Below are positions 17,292 through 27,039 of a DNA stretch of 64,000 nucleotides, piece after piece (positions within the stretch are counted from its first letter, which is position 1; each line of letters starts with the position of its first letter). The stretch comes from an uncultured Bacteroides sp. (lineage in GTDB: Bacteria; Bacteroidota; Bacteroidia; Bacteroidales; Bacteroidaceae): positions 22,975 to 86,974 of the forward strand of contig UQVZ01000014.1 of the NCBI GenBank assembly GCA_900544675.1. The letters are read 5' to 3'. A program made the position numbers and the translations under genes. Below the pieces are notes generated by a model. That model saw nothing but the letters and a program-made list of their open reading frames with translations, had not been told where the DNA came from and did no database searches.

Positions 17292-17905
17292 AAAAGCCGA
17301 AAATCCGCTCAATGGAGTATGACGAGTTTAAGAACAATGACTATCTGGAGCGTCTTGTAGAACAGGTGAACCAAGACGGCGCGGGAGTAATCCTGACCAC
17401 GTTCGACGAACTGATTAACTGGGGACGAAGCAACTCGGTATGGGGCTTGCTGCTGGGAACCAGCTGCTGTGCCATCGAGTTTATGGCATTGGGTGCCGCC
17501 CGTTATGACATGGCGCGTTTCGGTTTCGAAGTAACCCGTAACTCTCCCCGTCAGGCAGACGTGCTGGTGGTAATGGGAACCATCACCTACCGCACCGCAC
17601 CGGTCATGAAGCGTCTGTACGACCAGATGGCAGAACCTAAGTATGTAGTTGCCGTAGGCGGATGTACCATCTCCGGCGGTCCGTTCATCAAATCGTACAA
17701 CGTAGTGAACGGCATCGACAAAGTAATCCCTGTCGACGTGTATATCCCCGGCTGTCCTCCGCGTCCCGAAGCATTCTATTACGGGCTGATGCAGTTGCAG
17801 CGTAAGATGAAGGTAGAACGCTACCTGGGCGGCGTAAACCGCAGCCATGCCCACGATGAAGGGACAGAAAACGAAACAGAAAAGGCGAAAGGAGGTGAGC
17901 AATGA
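17282..17905 (+). CDS. nuoB: NADH-quinone oxidoreductase subunit B
   Basis: 207-residue peripheral subunit that binds cluster N2, the last Fe-S cluster before quinone. The four ligands are visible: tandem Cys62-Cys63 in GTSCCAIEF, Cys128 in GGCTISGG and Cys158 in PGCPPRPE. The start is ATG 17282 (MEMKKPK), overlapping nuoA by 10 bp; ATG 17288, forming an ATGA overlap, is an alternative. The 3' end overlaps nuoCD by 4 bp. A GGAGGTGAG sequence just before its stop is a strong Shine-Dalgarno for nuoCD. Confidence 0.95.
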   Translation: MEMKKPKIRSMEYDEFKNNDYLERLVEQVNQDGAGVILTTFDELINWGRSNSVWGLLLGTSCCAIEFMALGAARYDMARFGFEVTRNSPRQADVLVVMGTITYRTAPVMKRLYDQMAEPKYVVAVGGCTISGGPFIKSYNVVNGIDKVIPVDVYIPGCPPRPEAFYYGLMQLQRKMKVERYLGGVNRSHAHDEGTENETEKAKGGEQ

Positions 17906-19518
17906 AACGTGACGACGTACTGAAAATACAAGGAGCTGAAGTGTGCGCAGGAAATGCAGGTGTAATCAAACTGCCTCTCGGCGAATTCCGGAAAGTAATG
18001 GAAGGCCTGCGCAACGACCCGCAAAGCCCGATGGATTTCCTGCGTGAAATCGTGGGTATGGACTGGGGCGAAGAAGGACTGGGAGCCATCTACTTCATGG
18101 AATCGACCGCTACAGGCGACACCATAGCTGTCCGCACCGCCACAACCGACCGTCAGCAGCCGCTGTTGCCCACAGTAAGCGACTTGTGGAAAACCGCTCT
18201 CATCAAAGAACGCGAAGTGTACGACTTCTTCGGTATCCTCTTCGAAGGACATCCCGATATGCGCCGCCTCTTCCTGCGCGAAGACTGGATTGGCTGGCCG
18301 CTCCGCAAAGACTACGACATGAAGTCGAACCCGCTGCGTCTGGACAATGAAATCAATGCCGACATTACCAAAGAATACCGCCTGTTGCCCGACGGCACGC
18401 TGAAAGGTTTCGACAACAAAATCTTCGGAGACAATGACTTCGTAGTCAGCATGGGGCCTCAGCACCCGTCTACCCACGGCGCGTTGCGTATGCGTATCGC
18501 CCTCGACGGTGAAGTGGTGAAGAAAGTAGACCCAGTATTGGGATACATCCACCGCGGTATCGAGAAAATGAACGAAAGCATGACTTATCCGCAGACCTTG
18601 GGTATGACCGACCGTCTGGACTACCTGAGCGCACACCAGAGCCGTCACGCCCTGTGTACCTGTATCGAACAGGCAGCGGGCATCGAAATCTCAGACCGCG
18701 CGAAATACATCCGTACCATCATGGATGAATTGCAACGTATCGACTCTCACTTGTTGTTCTATTCTTGTATGGTATTGGATATGGGTGCCATGACGCCGTT
18801 CTTCTACGGATTCCGCGAAAGAGAGATGGTGCTCAACATCTTCGAAGAGACCACCGGCGGACGACTCATCCAACACTATAACGTCATCGGCGGTGTGCAG
18901 GACGATATCCACCCGACTTTCTGCCAGAAAGTGAAAGAGTTTATCAAGCACATGCGCAGCGTCATCAAAGACTATCACGACATCTTTACCAACAACGTCA
19001 TTGCCGACACCCGTATGAAAGGCGTAGGTATCCTCTCGAAGGAAGATGCCATCTCGCTGGGATGTACAGGAGGTACCGGACGTGCTACAGGCTGGGCAAA
19101 CGATGTGCGCAAGCGTCATCCGTACGGCTTGTATGATAAAGTGGACTTCCGTCAAATCACTTACAACGAATGTGATACATTCGCCCGCTACATGGTGCGT
19201 ATGGACGAGCTGATGGAATCGTGCCGCATTATCGAACAGCTCATCGACAACATTCCGGAAGGCGAGTTCCGTGTAAAGACCAAACCGATTATCAAGTTGC
19301 CCGAAGGCATCTGGACCTCAGCGGTGGAAACAAGCCGTGGAGAGTTCGGCGTAGTCATCGAAAGCCACGGAGACAAGACTCCTTACCGCATGCACTTCCG
19401 TTCTACGGGTCTGCCGCTGGTACAGGCGATGGACACGATGTGCCGCGGATGGAAATTTGCCGACCTGATTGCCATCGGCGCTTCGGCAGACTTCGTGATT
19501 CCGGATATCGACCGATAA
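17902..19518 (+). CDS. nuoCD: Fused NADH-quinone oxidoreductase subunit C/D
   Basis: 538-residue fusion. Residues 1 to about 175 are NuoC (30-kDa subunit-like, with KEREVYDFFGILFEGHPD and LREDWIGWPLRKDY). Residues from about 185 are NuoD (49-kDa subunit, related to NiFe hydrogenase large subunits), with the quinone-site motif GPQHPSTHG and IHRGIEK. It is somewhat shorter than the E. coli fusion. It forms the quinone-reducing module with NuoB and NuoI. The start overlaps nuoB (ATGA) behind a purine-rich GGAGG. Confidence 0.95.
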   Translation: MKRDDVLKIQGAEVCAGNAGVIKLPLGEFRKVMEGLRNDPQSPMDFLREIVGMDWGEEGLGAIYFMESTATGDTIAVRTATTDRQQPLLPTVSDLWKTALIKEREVYDFFGILFEGHPDMRRLFLREDWIGWPLRKDYDMKSNPLRLDNEINADITKEYRLLPDGTLKGFDNKIFGDNDFVVSMGPQHPSTHGALRMRIALDGEVVKKVDPVLGYIHRGIEKMNESMTYPQTLGMTDRLDYLSAHQSRHALCTCIEQAAGIEISDRAKYIRTIMDELQRIDSHLLFYSCMVLDMGAMTPFFYGFREREMVLNIFEETTGGRLIQHYNVIGGVQDDIHPTFCQKVKEFIKHMRSVIKDYHDIFTNNVIADTRMKGVGILSKEDAISLGCTGGTGRATGWANDVRKRHPYGLYDKVDFRQITYNECDTFARYMVRMDELMESCRIIEQLIDNIPEGEFRVKTKPIIKLPEGIWTSAVETSRGEFGVVIESHGDKTPYRMHFRSTGLPLVQAMDTMCRGWKFADLIAIGASADFVIPDIDR

Positions 19519-19557
19519 AAGAAGAAGAAACAACGTTCAAAATCAATCATTACAAAT

Positions 19558-20658
19558 ATGAACCAAGCATTTTTAGATTATTATAACCTGCAACCGCTTT
19601 GGGAGACCATCCATTCTGCCCTGTGCAGCGTGATGCCCGAAGGCCTTGCCATCTTCTTGGAATGTGTCGTTGTAGGTGTCATTATCATGGTATTGTATGC
19701 CGTGCTTGCCATTATCCTTATTTATATGGAACGTAAGGTCTGCGCGGCTTTCCAGTGCCGTATCGGCCCGAACCGTGTAGGAGGCAAAGGCGGACTGCTG
19801 CAAGTGCCTGCCGACGTTATCAAGATTTTGATTAAGGAAGTCTTCAAGCTGAAGAGAGCCGACCAGTTCTTGTACGCCCTGGCACCTTTCCTGGTGATTC
19901 TTGCCTCTATCCTGACGTTCTCGTGCCTGCCTTGGCACAACGGTGCGGAAATCCTGCACATGAACATCGGTATCCTCTTTGTGCTGGCAGCCTCGTCAAT
20001 CGGCATCCTGGGTATCCTGCTTGCCGGATGGAGTAGTAACAGCAAGTATACGTTAATCGGTGCCGTGCGAAGCGGCGCGATGCTCATCAGCTACGAAATC
20101 TCCATCGGACTTACAGTAGTGACTATGGTAATACTGAGCGGCACGATGGACATCCACGAGATCGTGATGGGACAGGCAAACGGCTGGAACATCTTCAAGG
20201 GACACATCGTAGCCATCGTGGCTTTCATTGTTTACTTGATTGCCGGTAACGCCGAAGCCAACCGTGGTCCGTTCGACTTGGCAGAAGCCGAACAAGAGCT
20301 GACCGCCGGATACCACACAGAGTATTCGGGTATGCACTTCGGTTTCTTCTACCTGGCAGAATACCTTAACCTGTTCATCACCGCCGGAATCGCCACTACC
20401 CTCTTCCTGGGAGGCTGGATGCCGCTTCACATTGCGGGTCTGGACGGATTCAATGCCGTAATGGACTACATCCCCGGTGCCGTATGGTTCCTGGGCAAGA
20501 CATTCTTCGTGGTATTCCTGTTGATGTGGATTCGCTGGACTTATCCTCGTCTGCGTATCGACCAGGTGCTGCAACTGGAATGGAAATACATCATGCCGCT
20601 GTCGCTGGTAGTATTGCTGGTAATGGCAGTTTGCAAAGTTTATGGACTCGTTTTTTAA
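19558..20658 (+). CDS. nuoH: NADH-quinone oxidoreductase subunit H
   Basis: 366-residue membrane subunit with about eight helices. The conserved loops are MERKVCAAFQCRIGPNRVG and NRGPFDLAEAEQELTAGYH TEYSG (written as two parts), which line the quinone-access and proton-linkage region. IRWTYPRLRIDQ lies near the C-terminus. It follows nuoCD by 39 bp. Confidence 0.95.
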   Translation: MNQAFLDYYNLQPLWETIHSALCSVMPEGLAIFLECVVVGVIIMVLYAVLAIILIYMERKVCAAFQCRIGPNRVGGKGGLLQVPADVIKILIKEVFKLKRADQFLYALAPFLVILASILTFSCLPWHNGAEILHMNIGILFVLAASSIGILGILLAGWSSNSKYTLIGAVRSGAMLISYEISIGLTVVTMVILSGTMDIHEIVMGQANGWNIFKGHIVAIVAFIVYLIAGNAEANRGPFDLAEAEQELTAGYHTEYSGMHFGFFYLAEYLNLFITAGIATTLFLGGWMPLHIAGLDGFNAVMDYIPGAVWFLGKTFFVVFLLMWIRWTYPRLRIDQVLQLEWKYIMPLSLVVLLVMAVCKVYGLVF

Positions 20659-20670
20659 TATAGAATAATA

Positions 20671-21138
20671 ATGGAAAGTTTCAGCGACTATATGAAAGGG
20701 TATGCTTCAGGACTGAAGAGTTTGCTGGTGGGCCTGCGTACTTCGATGAAAGTATTCTTGGAACCGAAAGTGACCGAACAGTATCCTGAAAACCGTCATA
20801 CCACGCTGCACGTGCCCGAACGTCACCGTGCCAAACTGACGATGATTCACGATGAAGAAAACCATCATCACTGCATCGCGTGCGGGCTGTGTCAGATGAA
20901 TTGCCCCAACGGCACCATCAAACTCACGACCGAAATGCGTGAGGACGCCGACGGGAAAAAGAAAAAAGTATTGGTGAAGTATGAGTACAACTTAGGCTCG
21001 TGCATGTTCTGCAACCTGTGTGTGAACGCTTGTCCGCATAACGCCATCAAGTTCACGAACGACTTCGAGAACGCAGTGTTCGAGAAAGACAAACTCGTGC
21101 TGACCCTTAACCACGAAGGTTCAACCCTCGCTAAATAA
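20671..21138 (+). CDS. nuoI: NADH-quinone oxidoreductase subunit I
   Basis: 155-residue ferredoxin-like subunit with two 4Fe-4S motifs: CIACGLCQMNCPNGT (about residues 70-84) and CMFCNLCVNACPHNAI (about 111-126). It carries electrons toward NuoB. The second motif has CxxCxxCxxxCP spacing, as expected for clusters N6a/N6b. It lies 12 bp after nuoH and 10 bp before nuoJ. Confidence 0.94.
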   Translation: MESFSDYMKGYASGLKSLLVGLRTSMKVFLEPKVTEQYPENRHTTLHVPERHRAKLTMIHDEENHHHCIACGLCQMNCPNGTIKLTTEMREDADGKKKKVLVKYEYNLGSCMFCNLCVNACPHNAIKFTNDFENAVFEKDKLVLTLNHEGSTLAK

Positions 21139-21148
21139 CCTATAGAAC

Positions 21149-21667
21149 ATGGAAATATTCTCATTTCAAAATATCGTATTCGGTGTAGTGGCACTCGCCA
21201 TTGCCATTTGTTCGGTACTTGCCGTGACGACAGGCAGACTGCTGCGGGCAGCCACCTACCTGCTGTTCGTCCTCTTCGGCACCGCGGCGATATTCTTCAT
21301 GCTCGGCTACACCTTCCTGGGTGCGGTCCAGCTGATGGTGTACGCCGGAGGTATCATCGTTTTGTATGTGTTCTCTATCGCCTTGACCCGTTCGGACAAA
21401 GACATGAAGTACAAGATGAAGCGGGCAAAGCTGTTCAGCGTGCTGGCAACCACCGTCGTGGGTGCCGTGCTGGTGTTGTTCCTGCTCTTCACTAACGGGT
21501 TCGCCCTCAACGCAGTTCCGCTGGGCGAGGAACTTCCTTCCAGCGAAGTGGGTATGGCACTCGTAGGAACAGACAAATATCAATTTGTATTACCTTTCGA
21601 GGTAGTCAGTGTATTGCTGCTGGCATGTATGATCGGCGGCATCCTGATAGCCAGAGAAGAAAAATAA
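21149..21667 (+). CDS. nuoJ: NADH-quinone oxidoreductase subunit J
   Basis: 172-residue membrane subunit with five predicted helices. The conserved segment FLGAVQLMVYAGGIIVLYVF corresponds to the helix with a pi-bulge in other complex I structures. It links the quinone chamber to the antiporter-like subunits. It is followed by a purine-rich AGGAGG and nuoK 15 bp later. Confidence 0.93.
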   Translation: MEIFSFQNIVFGVVALAIAICSVLAVTTGRLLRAATYLLFVLFGTAAIFFMLGYTFLGAVQLMVYAGGIIVLYVFSIALTRSDKDMKYKMKRAKLFSVLATTVVGAVLVLFLLFTNGFALNAVPLGEELPSSEVGMALVGTDKYQFVLPFEVVSVLLLACMIGGILIAREEK

Positions 21668-21682
21668 CAGGAGGCTCGACTT

Positions 21683-21994
21683 ATGGAAATACATGTAATA
21701 CATTACCTGGTCATCAGTACCATCATGATGTTTTGTGGTATTTACGGATTCTTTACCCGCAAAAACCTGCTGGCACTGCTCATATCCGTTGAGCTTATGC
21801 TGAACGCAACGAACATTAACTTTGCCGTATTCAACCGTTATCTTTTCCCGGGACAACTGGAAGGTCATTTCTTCACCTTGTTCGGTATCGCCATCGCCGC
21901 AGCCGAAACAGCCGTAGCGATAGCCATTATCATTAATGTATACCGCAATGTGAAACAAATCCTGACCGATGACATCACCGACCTGAAAGGATAA
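21683..21994 (+). CDS. nuoK: NADH-quinone oxidoreductase subunit K
   Basis: 103-residue three-helix membrane subunit. GIYGFFTRKNLLALLISVELMLNA contains the conserved membrane glutamate, and the third helix has AETAVAIAI with the second glutamate. Both take part in proton translocation. An AACAGGAGG Shine-Dalgarno-like sequence precedes it. It belongs to the Mrp/antiporter-linked module with NuoL/M/N. Confidence 0.95.
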   Translation: MEIHVIHYLVISTIMMFCGIYGFFTRKNLLALLISVELMLNATNINFAVFNRYLFPGQLEGHFFTLFGIAIAAAETAVAIAIIINVYRNVKQILTDDITDLKG

Positions 21995-22014
21995 CTAAAA
22001 ACCAATTATCGATT

Positions 22015-23907
22015 ATGGAATATACAATTCTGATACTCGCGCTACCCGTTCTGAGCTTCCTGATACTGGGGCTGACGGGCATGTACATGAAACATCGCGT
22101 GGCGGGACTTATCGGTACCTTGTCGCTGACCTGCGTCACCGTGCTGAGCTACCTCACCGCATTCGAATACTTCACAGCCCCGCGTACGGCTGAAGGAGTT
22201 TTCCAGACGCTGATGCCTTGGAACTTCCAATGGCTGCCTTTCAACACCTCGCTGCATATCGACATGGGTATCCTGCTCGACCCGATTTCGGTCATGATGC
22301 TGGTAGTCATCTCGACGGTCAGTCTAATGGTGCATATCTATTCATTCGGTTACATGAAGGGTGAAACAGGTTTCCAACGCTACTATGCGTTTCTCTCGCT
22401 CTTCTCTTTCTCCATGCTGGGACTGGTACTTGCCACCAACATCTTCCAGATGTATGTATTTTGGGAACTGGTGGGTGTATCTTCTTACCTGCTCATCGGT
22501 TTCTACTACACGAAGCCTGAAGCCATCGCAGCCAGCAAGAAAGCGTTCATCGTAACCCGTTTCGCCGATTTGGGCTTCCTCATCGGTATCTTGATTTACG
22601 GTTTCTACATGGGAACCTTTACCTTCACTCCCGAACAGGAACAACTGATGAAGTGCGGCATGCTGTTGCCGCTGGCTCTCGGACTGATGTTCATCGGTGG
22701 TGCCGGTAAGAGTGCCATGTTCCCCTTACACATCTGGTTGCCCGATGCTATGGAAGGTCCGACTCCGGTCAGCGCCCTTATCCATGCCGCTACCATGGTG
22801 GTTGCAGGTGTTTACCTGGTAGCCCGCATGTTCCCCTTGTTCATCGGTTACGCTCCCGAAACCTTGCATCTGGTGGCTTACGTAGGTGCCTTTACCGCAT
22901 TCTATGCAGCCTCGGTTGCCTGTGTGCAGAGCGATATCAAGCGTGTGCTTGCCTTCTCTACCATCTCTCAGATTGGTTTCATGATGGTAGCATTGGGCGT
23001 TTGCACCACAGCCGACCCGCACGAAGGCGGACTGGGATATATGGCAGGTATGTTCCACTTGTTCACTCACGCCATGTTTAAGGCTCTGTTGTTCCTCGGC
23101 GCCGGATGTATCATCCACGCTGTCCACAGCAACGAGATGTCTACCATGGGCGGCTTGCGCAAGTATATGCCTATCACCCACATCACCTTCCTCATCGCCT
23201 GTCTGGCTATCGCTGGTATTCCTCCGTTCTCCGGTTTCTTCTCGAAAGATGAAATCCTGACGGCCTGCTTCCAGTTCAGCCCGGTAATGGGATGGATTAT
23301 GACAATCATCGCCGGTATGACCGCTTTCTATATGTTCCGTCTGTACTACGGCATTTTCTGGGGTACGGAAAACAAAGAACTGCATGCTCACCACACACCG
23401 CACGAAAGTCCGCTTTCGATGACCTTCCCGTTGATGGTACTGGCTGCCATTACTATCGTATGCGGTTGGATTCTTCCGTTCGGACATTTCGTTTCGGCTA
23501 ACGGACACGCTTACGACATTCACCTGAATACCCAGGTAGCCGTAACCAGCATCGTGGTAGCCTTGATTGCCATCGCACTGGCAACCTGGATGTACGCACG
23601 CGACAAGCAACCTGTTGCCGATATGCTGGCAAAACGTTTCGCTACGCTGCACCGCGCCGCATACAAGCGTTTCTATATGGACGAAATCTGGTTGTTCGTA
23701 ACCAAGAAAATCATCTTCCGTTGCATCTCTACTCCGCTTGCATGGTTCGACCGTCATGTAATCGACCAGTTCATGAACTTCATGGCATGGAGCACCAACG
23801 CTGCCGGCGAAGCCGCACAGCCTATCCAGAACGGTAGAATCCAGAGCTACACCATGTGGTTCCTGGGTGGAGTTATAGTATTAACCATCATGTTATTAGT
23901 ATTATGA
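22015..23907 (+). CDS. nuoL: NADH-quinone oxidoreductase subunit L
   Basis: 630-residue antiporter-like subunit with about 16 membrane helices and the C-terminal lateral-helix region. The proton-antiporter core WELVGVSSYLLIGFYY holds the conserved glutamate, HIWLPDAMEGPTPVSALIHA follows, and KRVLAFSTISQIGFM is the discontinuous-helix segment. It is the distal proton pump. It overlaps nuoM by 4 bp (ATGA at 23904). Confidence 0.95.
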   Translation: MEYTILILALPVLSFLILGLTGMYMKHRVAGLIGTLSLTCVTVLSYLTAFEYFTAPRTAEGVFQTLMPWNFQWLPFNTSLHIDMGILLDPISVMMLVVISTVSLMVHIYSFGYMKGETGFQRYYAFLSLFSFSMLGLVLATNIFQMYVFWELVGVSSYLLIGFYYTKPEAIAASKKAFIVTRFADLGFLIGILIYGFYMGTFTFTPEQEQLMKCGMLLPLALGLMFIGGAGKSAMFPLHIWLPDAMEGPTPVSALIHAATMVVAGVYLVARMFPLFIGYAPETLHLVAYVGAFTAFYAASVACVQSDIKRVLAFSTISQIGFMMVALGVCTTADPHEGGLGYMAGMFHLFTHAMFKALLFLGAGCIIHAVHSNEMSTMGGLRKYMPITHITFLIACLAIAGIPPFSGFFSKDEILTACFQFSPVMGWIMTIIAGMTAFYMFRLYYGIFWGTENKELHAHHTPHESPLSMTFPLMVLAAITIVCGWILPFGHFVSANGHAYDIHLNTQVAVTSIVVALIAIALATWMYARDKQPVADMLAKRFATLHRAAYKRFYMDEIWLFVTKKIIFRCISTPLAWFDRHVIDQFMNFMAWSTNAAGEAAQPIQNGRIQSYTMWFLGGVIVLTIMLLVL

Positions 23908-25385
23908 ATATATTAAGTCTTTTCGTATTAGTCCCTCTGCTGATGCTGCTCGGCTTGTGGATAGCCCGCAACCTGAATCAGGTAAGAGGAGTGATGGTAG
24001 CCGGCTCCAGTATCCTGCTGGTTCTTGCCGCGTACCTTACCGTTTCTTATATCGGACTCCGAAACGGGGGTGCAACCGAAGAAATGCTTTTTACGGACAG
24101 CATCTCATGGTATGCCCCATTGCATATAGCCTACTCGGTAGGTGTAGACGGCATCTCGGTAGTGATGTTGCTGCTGAGCGCCATCATCGTGTTCACCGGA
24201 ACATTCGCTTCGTGGAAACTGAAACCGCTCACTAAGGAATACTTCATGTGGTTCACCTTGCTGAGCACCGGTGTATTCGGTTTCTTCATCTCTACCGACT
24301 TGTTTACCATGTTCATGTTCTACGAAGTGGCGCTTATCCCGATGTACCTGCTTATCGGTGTATGGGGAAGCGGCCGCAAGGAATACTCGGCCATGAAACT
24401 GACCCTGATGCTGATGGGTGGTTCGGCATTCCTGCTTATCGGTATCCTGGGTATCTTCTACGGTGCCGGTGCCGAAACGATGAACGTACTTGAAATAGCC
24501 AAGCTGAAAATCCCGACCGAATTCCAACAGGTATTCTTCCCAATGGTATTCCTGGGATTCGGCGTACTGGGCGCTCTCTTCCCGTTCCATACTTGGAGCC
24601 CCGACGGTCATGCTTCTGCCCCGACAGCCGTATCTATGCTGCATGCCGGCGTATTGATGAAATTGGGAGGTTACGGATGCTTCCGCGTGGCTATGTACCT
24701 GATGCCTACCGGAATGGCATACTGGGGAGACTTCTTCCTGGTATTGACTACCATCTCTGTAGTCTACGGAGCATTCAGCGCCGTTGTACAGACCGACTTG
24801 AAATACATCAACGCTTACTCTTCGGTAAGCCACTGCGGTCTGGTATTGTTCGCCTTGCTGATGGCTACCCGTGTCAGCTCGACAGGTGCTATTCTGCAAA
24901 TGTTAAGCCACGGTTTGATGACAGCCTTGTTCTTCGCCCTCATCGGCATGATTTACGGACGTACTCACACCCGTGATATCCGTCAGTTGAGCGGCTTGAT
25001 GAAAATCATGCCTTTCCTGGCTGTAGGCTATGTTATTGCCGGTCTTGCCAACCTCGGTCTGCCGGGCTTGAGCGGATTCATCGCCGAAATGACTGTATTT
25101 GTCGGTTCGTTCCAACATACAGACATTTTCCACCGCACATGCACTATCATCGCTACCACGAGTATCGTTATCACGGCAGTATATATCCTGCGTGTAGTAG
25201 GAAAGATTCTGTATGGCACTTGCAAGAATCCGGAACATCTGAAACTGACTGACGCCACTTGGGACGAACGTCTTGCCGTTATCTGCCTCATCGTGGCAGT
25301 AGCCGGACTGGGACTTGCACCGTGGTGGGTGAGCGATGTCATCAGCACGAGTGTCGAACCTATCATTTCACAATTAATACATTAA
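23904..25385 (+). CDS. nuoM: NADH-quinone oxidoreductase subunit M
   Basis: 493-residue antiporter-like subunit with about 14 helices. FYEVALIPMYLLIGVWG carries the conserved glutamate, FHTWSPDGHASAPTAVSMLHAG follows, and KYINAYSSVSHCGLVLF is the discontinuous helix. I use the start ATG 23904 because it overlaps the nuoL stop and gives the normal MNILS N-terminus; the frame is open 48 bp further upstream. Confidence 0.95.
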   Translation: MNILSLFVLVPLLMLLGLWIARNLNQVRGVMVAGSSILLVLAAYLTVSYIGLRNGGATEEMLFTDSISWYAPLHIAYSVGVDGISVVMLLLSAIIVFTGTFASWKLKPLTKEYFMWFTLLSTGVFGFFISTDLFTMFMFYEVALIPMYLLIGVWGSGRKEYSAMKLTLMLMGGSAFLLIGILGIFYGAGAETMNVLEIAKLKIPTEFQQVFFPMVFLGFGVLGALFPFHTWSPDGHASAPTAVSMLHAGVLMKLGGYGCFRVAMYLMPTGMAYWGDFFLVLTTISVVYGAFSAVVQTDLKYINAYSSVSHCGLVLFALLMATRVSSTGAILQMLSHGLMTALFFALIGMIYGRTHTRDIRQLSGLMKIMPFLAVGYVIAGLANLGLPGLSGFIAEMTVFVGSFQHTDIFHRTCTIIATTSIVITAVYILRVVGKILYGTCKNPEHLKLTDATWDERLAVICLIVAVAGLGLAPWWVSDVISTSVEPIISQLIH

Positions 25386-25395
25386 TCAAGACATT

Positions 25396-26817
25396 ATGGA
25401 TATAAGTGCAATATTTTCTGCCATGCAAGCGGAAATCAGCCTGGCAATCATACTGATTATCGTATTGCTTGCCGACTTGATACTGAAACAGCCTAACCAC
25501 AAGGCATTGCAGGGCTTGGCTTGCGGGCTGTTAGTGGTACAAATCGCATTGAACATCATGCCTGTGACGGGTGAGGCTTTCGGAGGAATGTTCCGTACGA
25601 CCCCAATGGCTTCCATCGTCAAGACCGTATTGGCTGCAGGCACACTGCTTGTCTTCATGCAAGCTGATTCATGGATCAACCGTGAAGACAGCCGCCACAA
25701 GGCAGGCGAGTTCTACGTACTGACGCTCTCTACCCTGCTGGGTATGTTTTATATGATAAGCGCGGGCAGCTTCCTCCTCTTCTATGTAGGTCTGGAACTC
25801 GCCAGCATTCCCTTGGCTTGCTTAATCGCTTTCGACAAATACCGTCATCACAGCGCGGAAGCCGGAACAAAGTTCATCTTGAACGCCATGTTCTCTTCGG
25901 CATTGATGCTTTACGGTCTGTCACTGGTTTACGGAACCTGCGGAACCATGTATTTCGAAGACCTGCCCGCTTTGCTCACCGGAACTCCGCTGCAAATCAT
26001 GGCTATGGTATTCTTCTTTGCCGGTTTGGGCTTCAAGCTGAGCTTGGTACCGTTCCACATGTGGACTCCGGATACTTATCAGGGCGCTCCGACCAGCATC
26101 ACCGCTTATCTGTCGGTTATCTCGAAAGGCGCCGCCGCATTTGCGTTGATGAGCATCCTGGTAAAGGTTTTCGGTCCGATGATTGACAACTGGAGCCTGT
26201 TGCTGTCGGTAGTTATCGTTGTGACTATCACGATTGCCAACATCTTCGCTATCCTGCAGCACGACCTGAAACGATTCATGGCTTATAGTAGTATCTCGCA
26301 AGCCGGTTACATCATGCTGGCTGTATTGGGAGCCGACGCACAAGGCATGGCGTCATTGGTTTACTACGTTATCGTATACATCGTGGCCAACCTGGCTATC
26401 TTCGGTGTCATCACGACGGTAGAACAACACAATGGCGGCCGTGTAGACCGCGAAGCATACAACGGATTCTACAAAACCAATCCGCACTTGAGCTTCATCA
26501 TGACACTGGCACTCTTCTCGCTGGGTGGTATCCCGCCGTTTGCCGGTTTCTTCTCGAAGTTCTTCGTGTTCGCTTCGGCTTTCCATGCCGGACATTGGCT
26601 GGTAGTATTCCTTGCGTTGGTAAACACCATCATCTCGCTGTACTACTATCTGCTTATCGTAAAAGCAATGTATATCACGCCGAACGACAACCCGCTGCCT
26701 ACCTTCCGCAGCTCAGGCATGACACGCGCTTGCCTGGTTATCTGCCTGCTGGGCATCGTCCTGCTGGGTATCTGCAGCTCGGTATACAATGTACTGACCG
26801 AAATGGCCATGCTATAA
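25396..26817 (+). CDS. nuoN: NADH-quinone oxidoreductase subunit N
   Basis: 473-residue third antiporter-like subunit with about 14 helices. FYVGLELASIPLACLIAF holds the key glutamate, FHMWTPDTYQGAPTSITAYL follows, and KRFMAYSSISQAGYIML is the discontinuous helix. It is the last nuo gene; the transcript ends at two hairpins just downstream. No nuoE, nuoF or nuoG gene is present anywhere in the window. Confidence 0.95.
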   Translation: MDISAIFSAMQAEISLAIILIIVLLADLILKQPNHKALQGLACGLLVVQIALNIMPVTGEAFGGMFRTTPMASIVKTVLAAGTLLVFMQADSWINREDSRHKAGEFYVLTLSTLLGMFYMISAGSFLLFYVGLELASIPLACLIAFDKYRHHSAEAGTKFILNAMFSSALMLYGLSLVYGTCGTMYFEDLPALLTGTPLQIMAMVFFFAGLGFKLSLVPFHMWTPDTYQGAPTSITAYLSVISKGAAAFALMSILVKVFGPMIDNWSLLLSVVIVVTITIANIFAILQHDLKRFMAYSSISQAGYIMLAVLGADAQGMASLVYYVIVYIVANLAIFGVITTVEQHNGGRVDREAYNGFYKTNPHLSFIMTLALFSLGGIPPFAGFFSKFFVFASAFHAGHWLVVFLALVNTIISLYYYLLIVKAMYITPNDNPLPTFRSSGMTRACLVICLLGIVLLGICSSVYNVLTEMAML

Positions 26818-26827
26818 TCCAAGAAGC

Positions 26828-26861
26828 ATGAAAGGAGCAAGTCCCGTCTTGCTCCTTTCAT
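26828..26861 (+). terminator. First hairpin after nuoN
   Basis: A perfect 14-bp stem, ATGAAAGGAGCAAG at 26828-26841 with its complement at 26848-26861, closes a 6-nt loop. There is little T tract directly after it. It begins 11 bp after the nuoN stop. Confidence 0.8.
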
Positions 26862-26903
26862 AAACAGAGGCAAGGAAGCCGACAGTTTCCTTGCCTCTGT
26901 TTA
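26862..26903 (+). terminator. Second hairpin after nuoN
   Basis: A perfect 16-bp stem, AAACAGAGGCAAGGAA at 26862-26877 with its complement at 26887-26902, closes a 9-nt loop. The 3' arm ends in TTT followed by an AT-rich tail. It directly abuts the first hairpin, giving a tandem terminator for the nuo operon. Confidence 0.8.
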
Positions 26904-26984
26904 TTTATATAAAAGTTCCTATAGTCATCAGCTACATTCATATCAACAAATGCCAATCAAATTCCAGGAGCCTGACAAATTTAG

Positions 26985-27017
26985 TTGGCGGAATATAATT
27001 GGAAATTACTAAATTTG
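26985..27017 (+). promoter_or_regulatory. Promoter of the membrane AraC-type regulator
   Basis: The -7 element TAAATTTG (27010-27017) matches TAnnTTTG. A TTGG at 26985-26988 lies 21 bp upstream, the spacing expected for a Bacteroides -33 box. The regulator starts 22 bp after the -7 element. Confidence 0.65.
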
Positions 27018-27039
27018 CATATTTATTATTCCGTGAATT

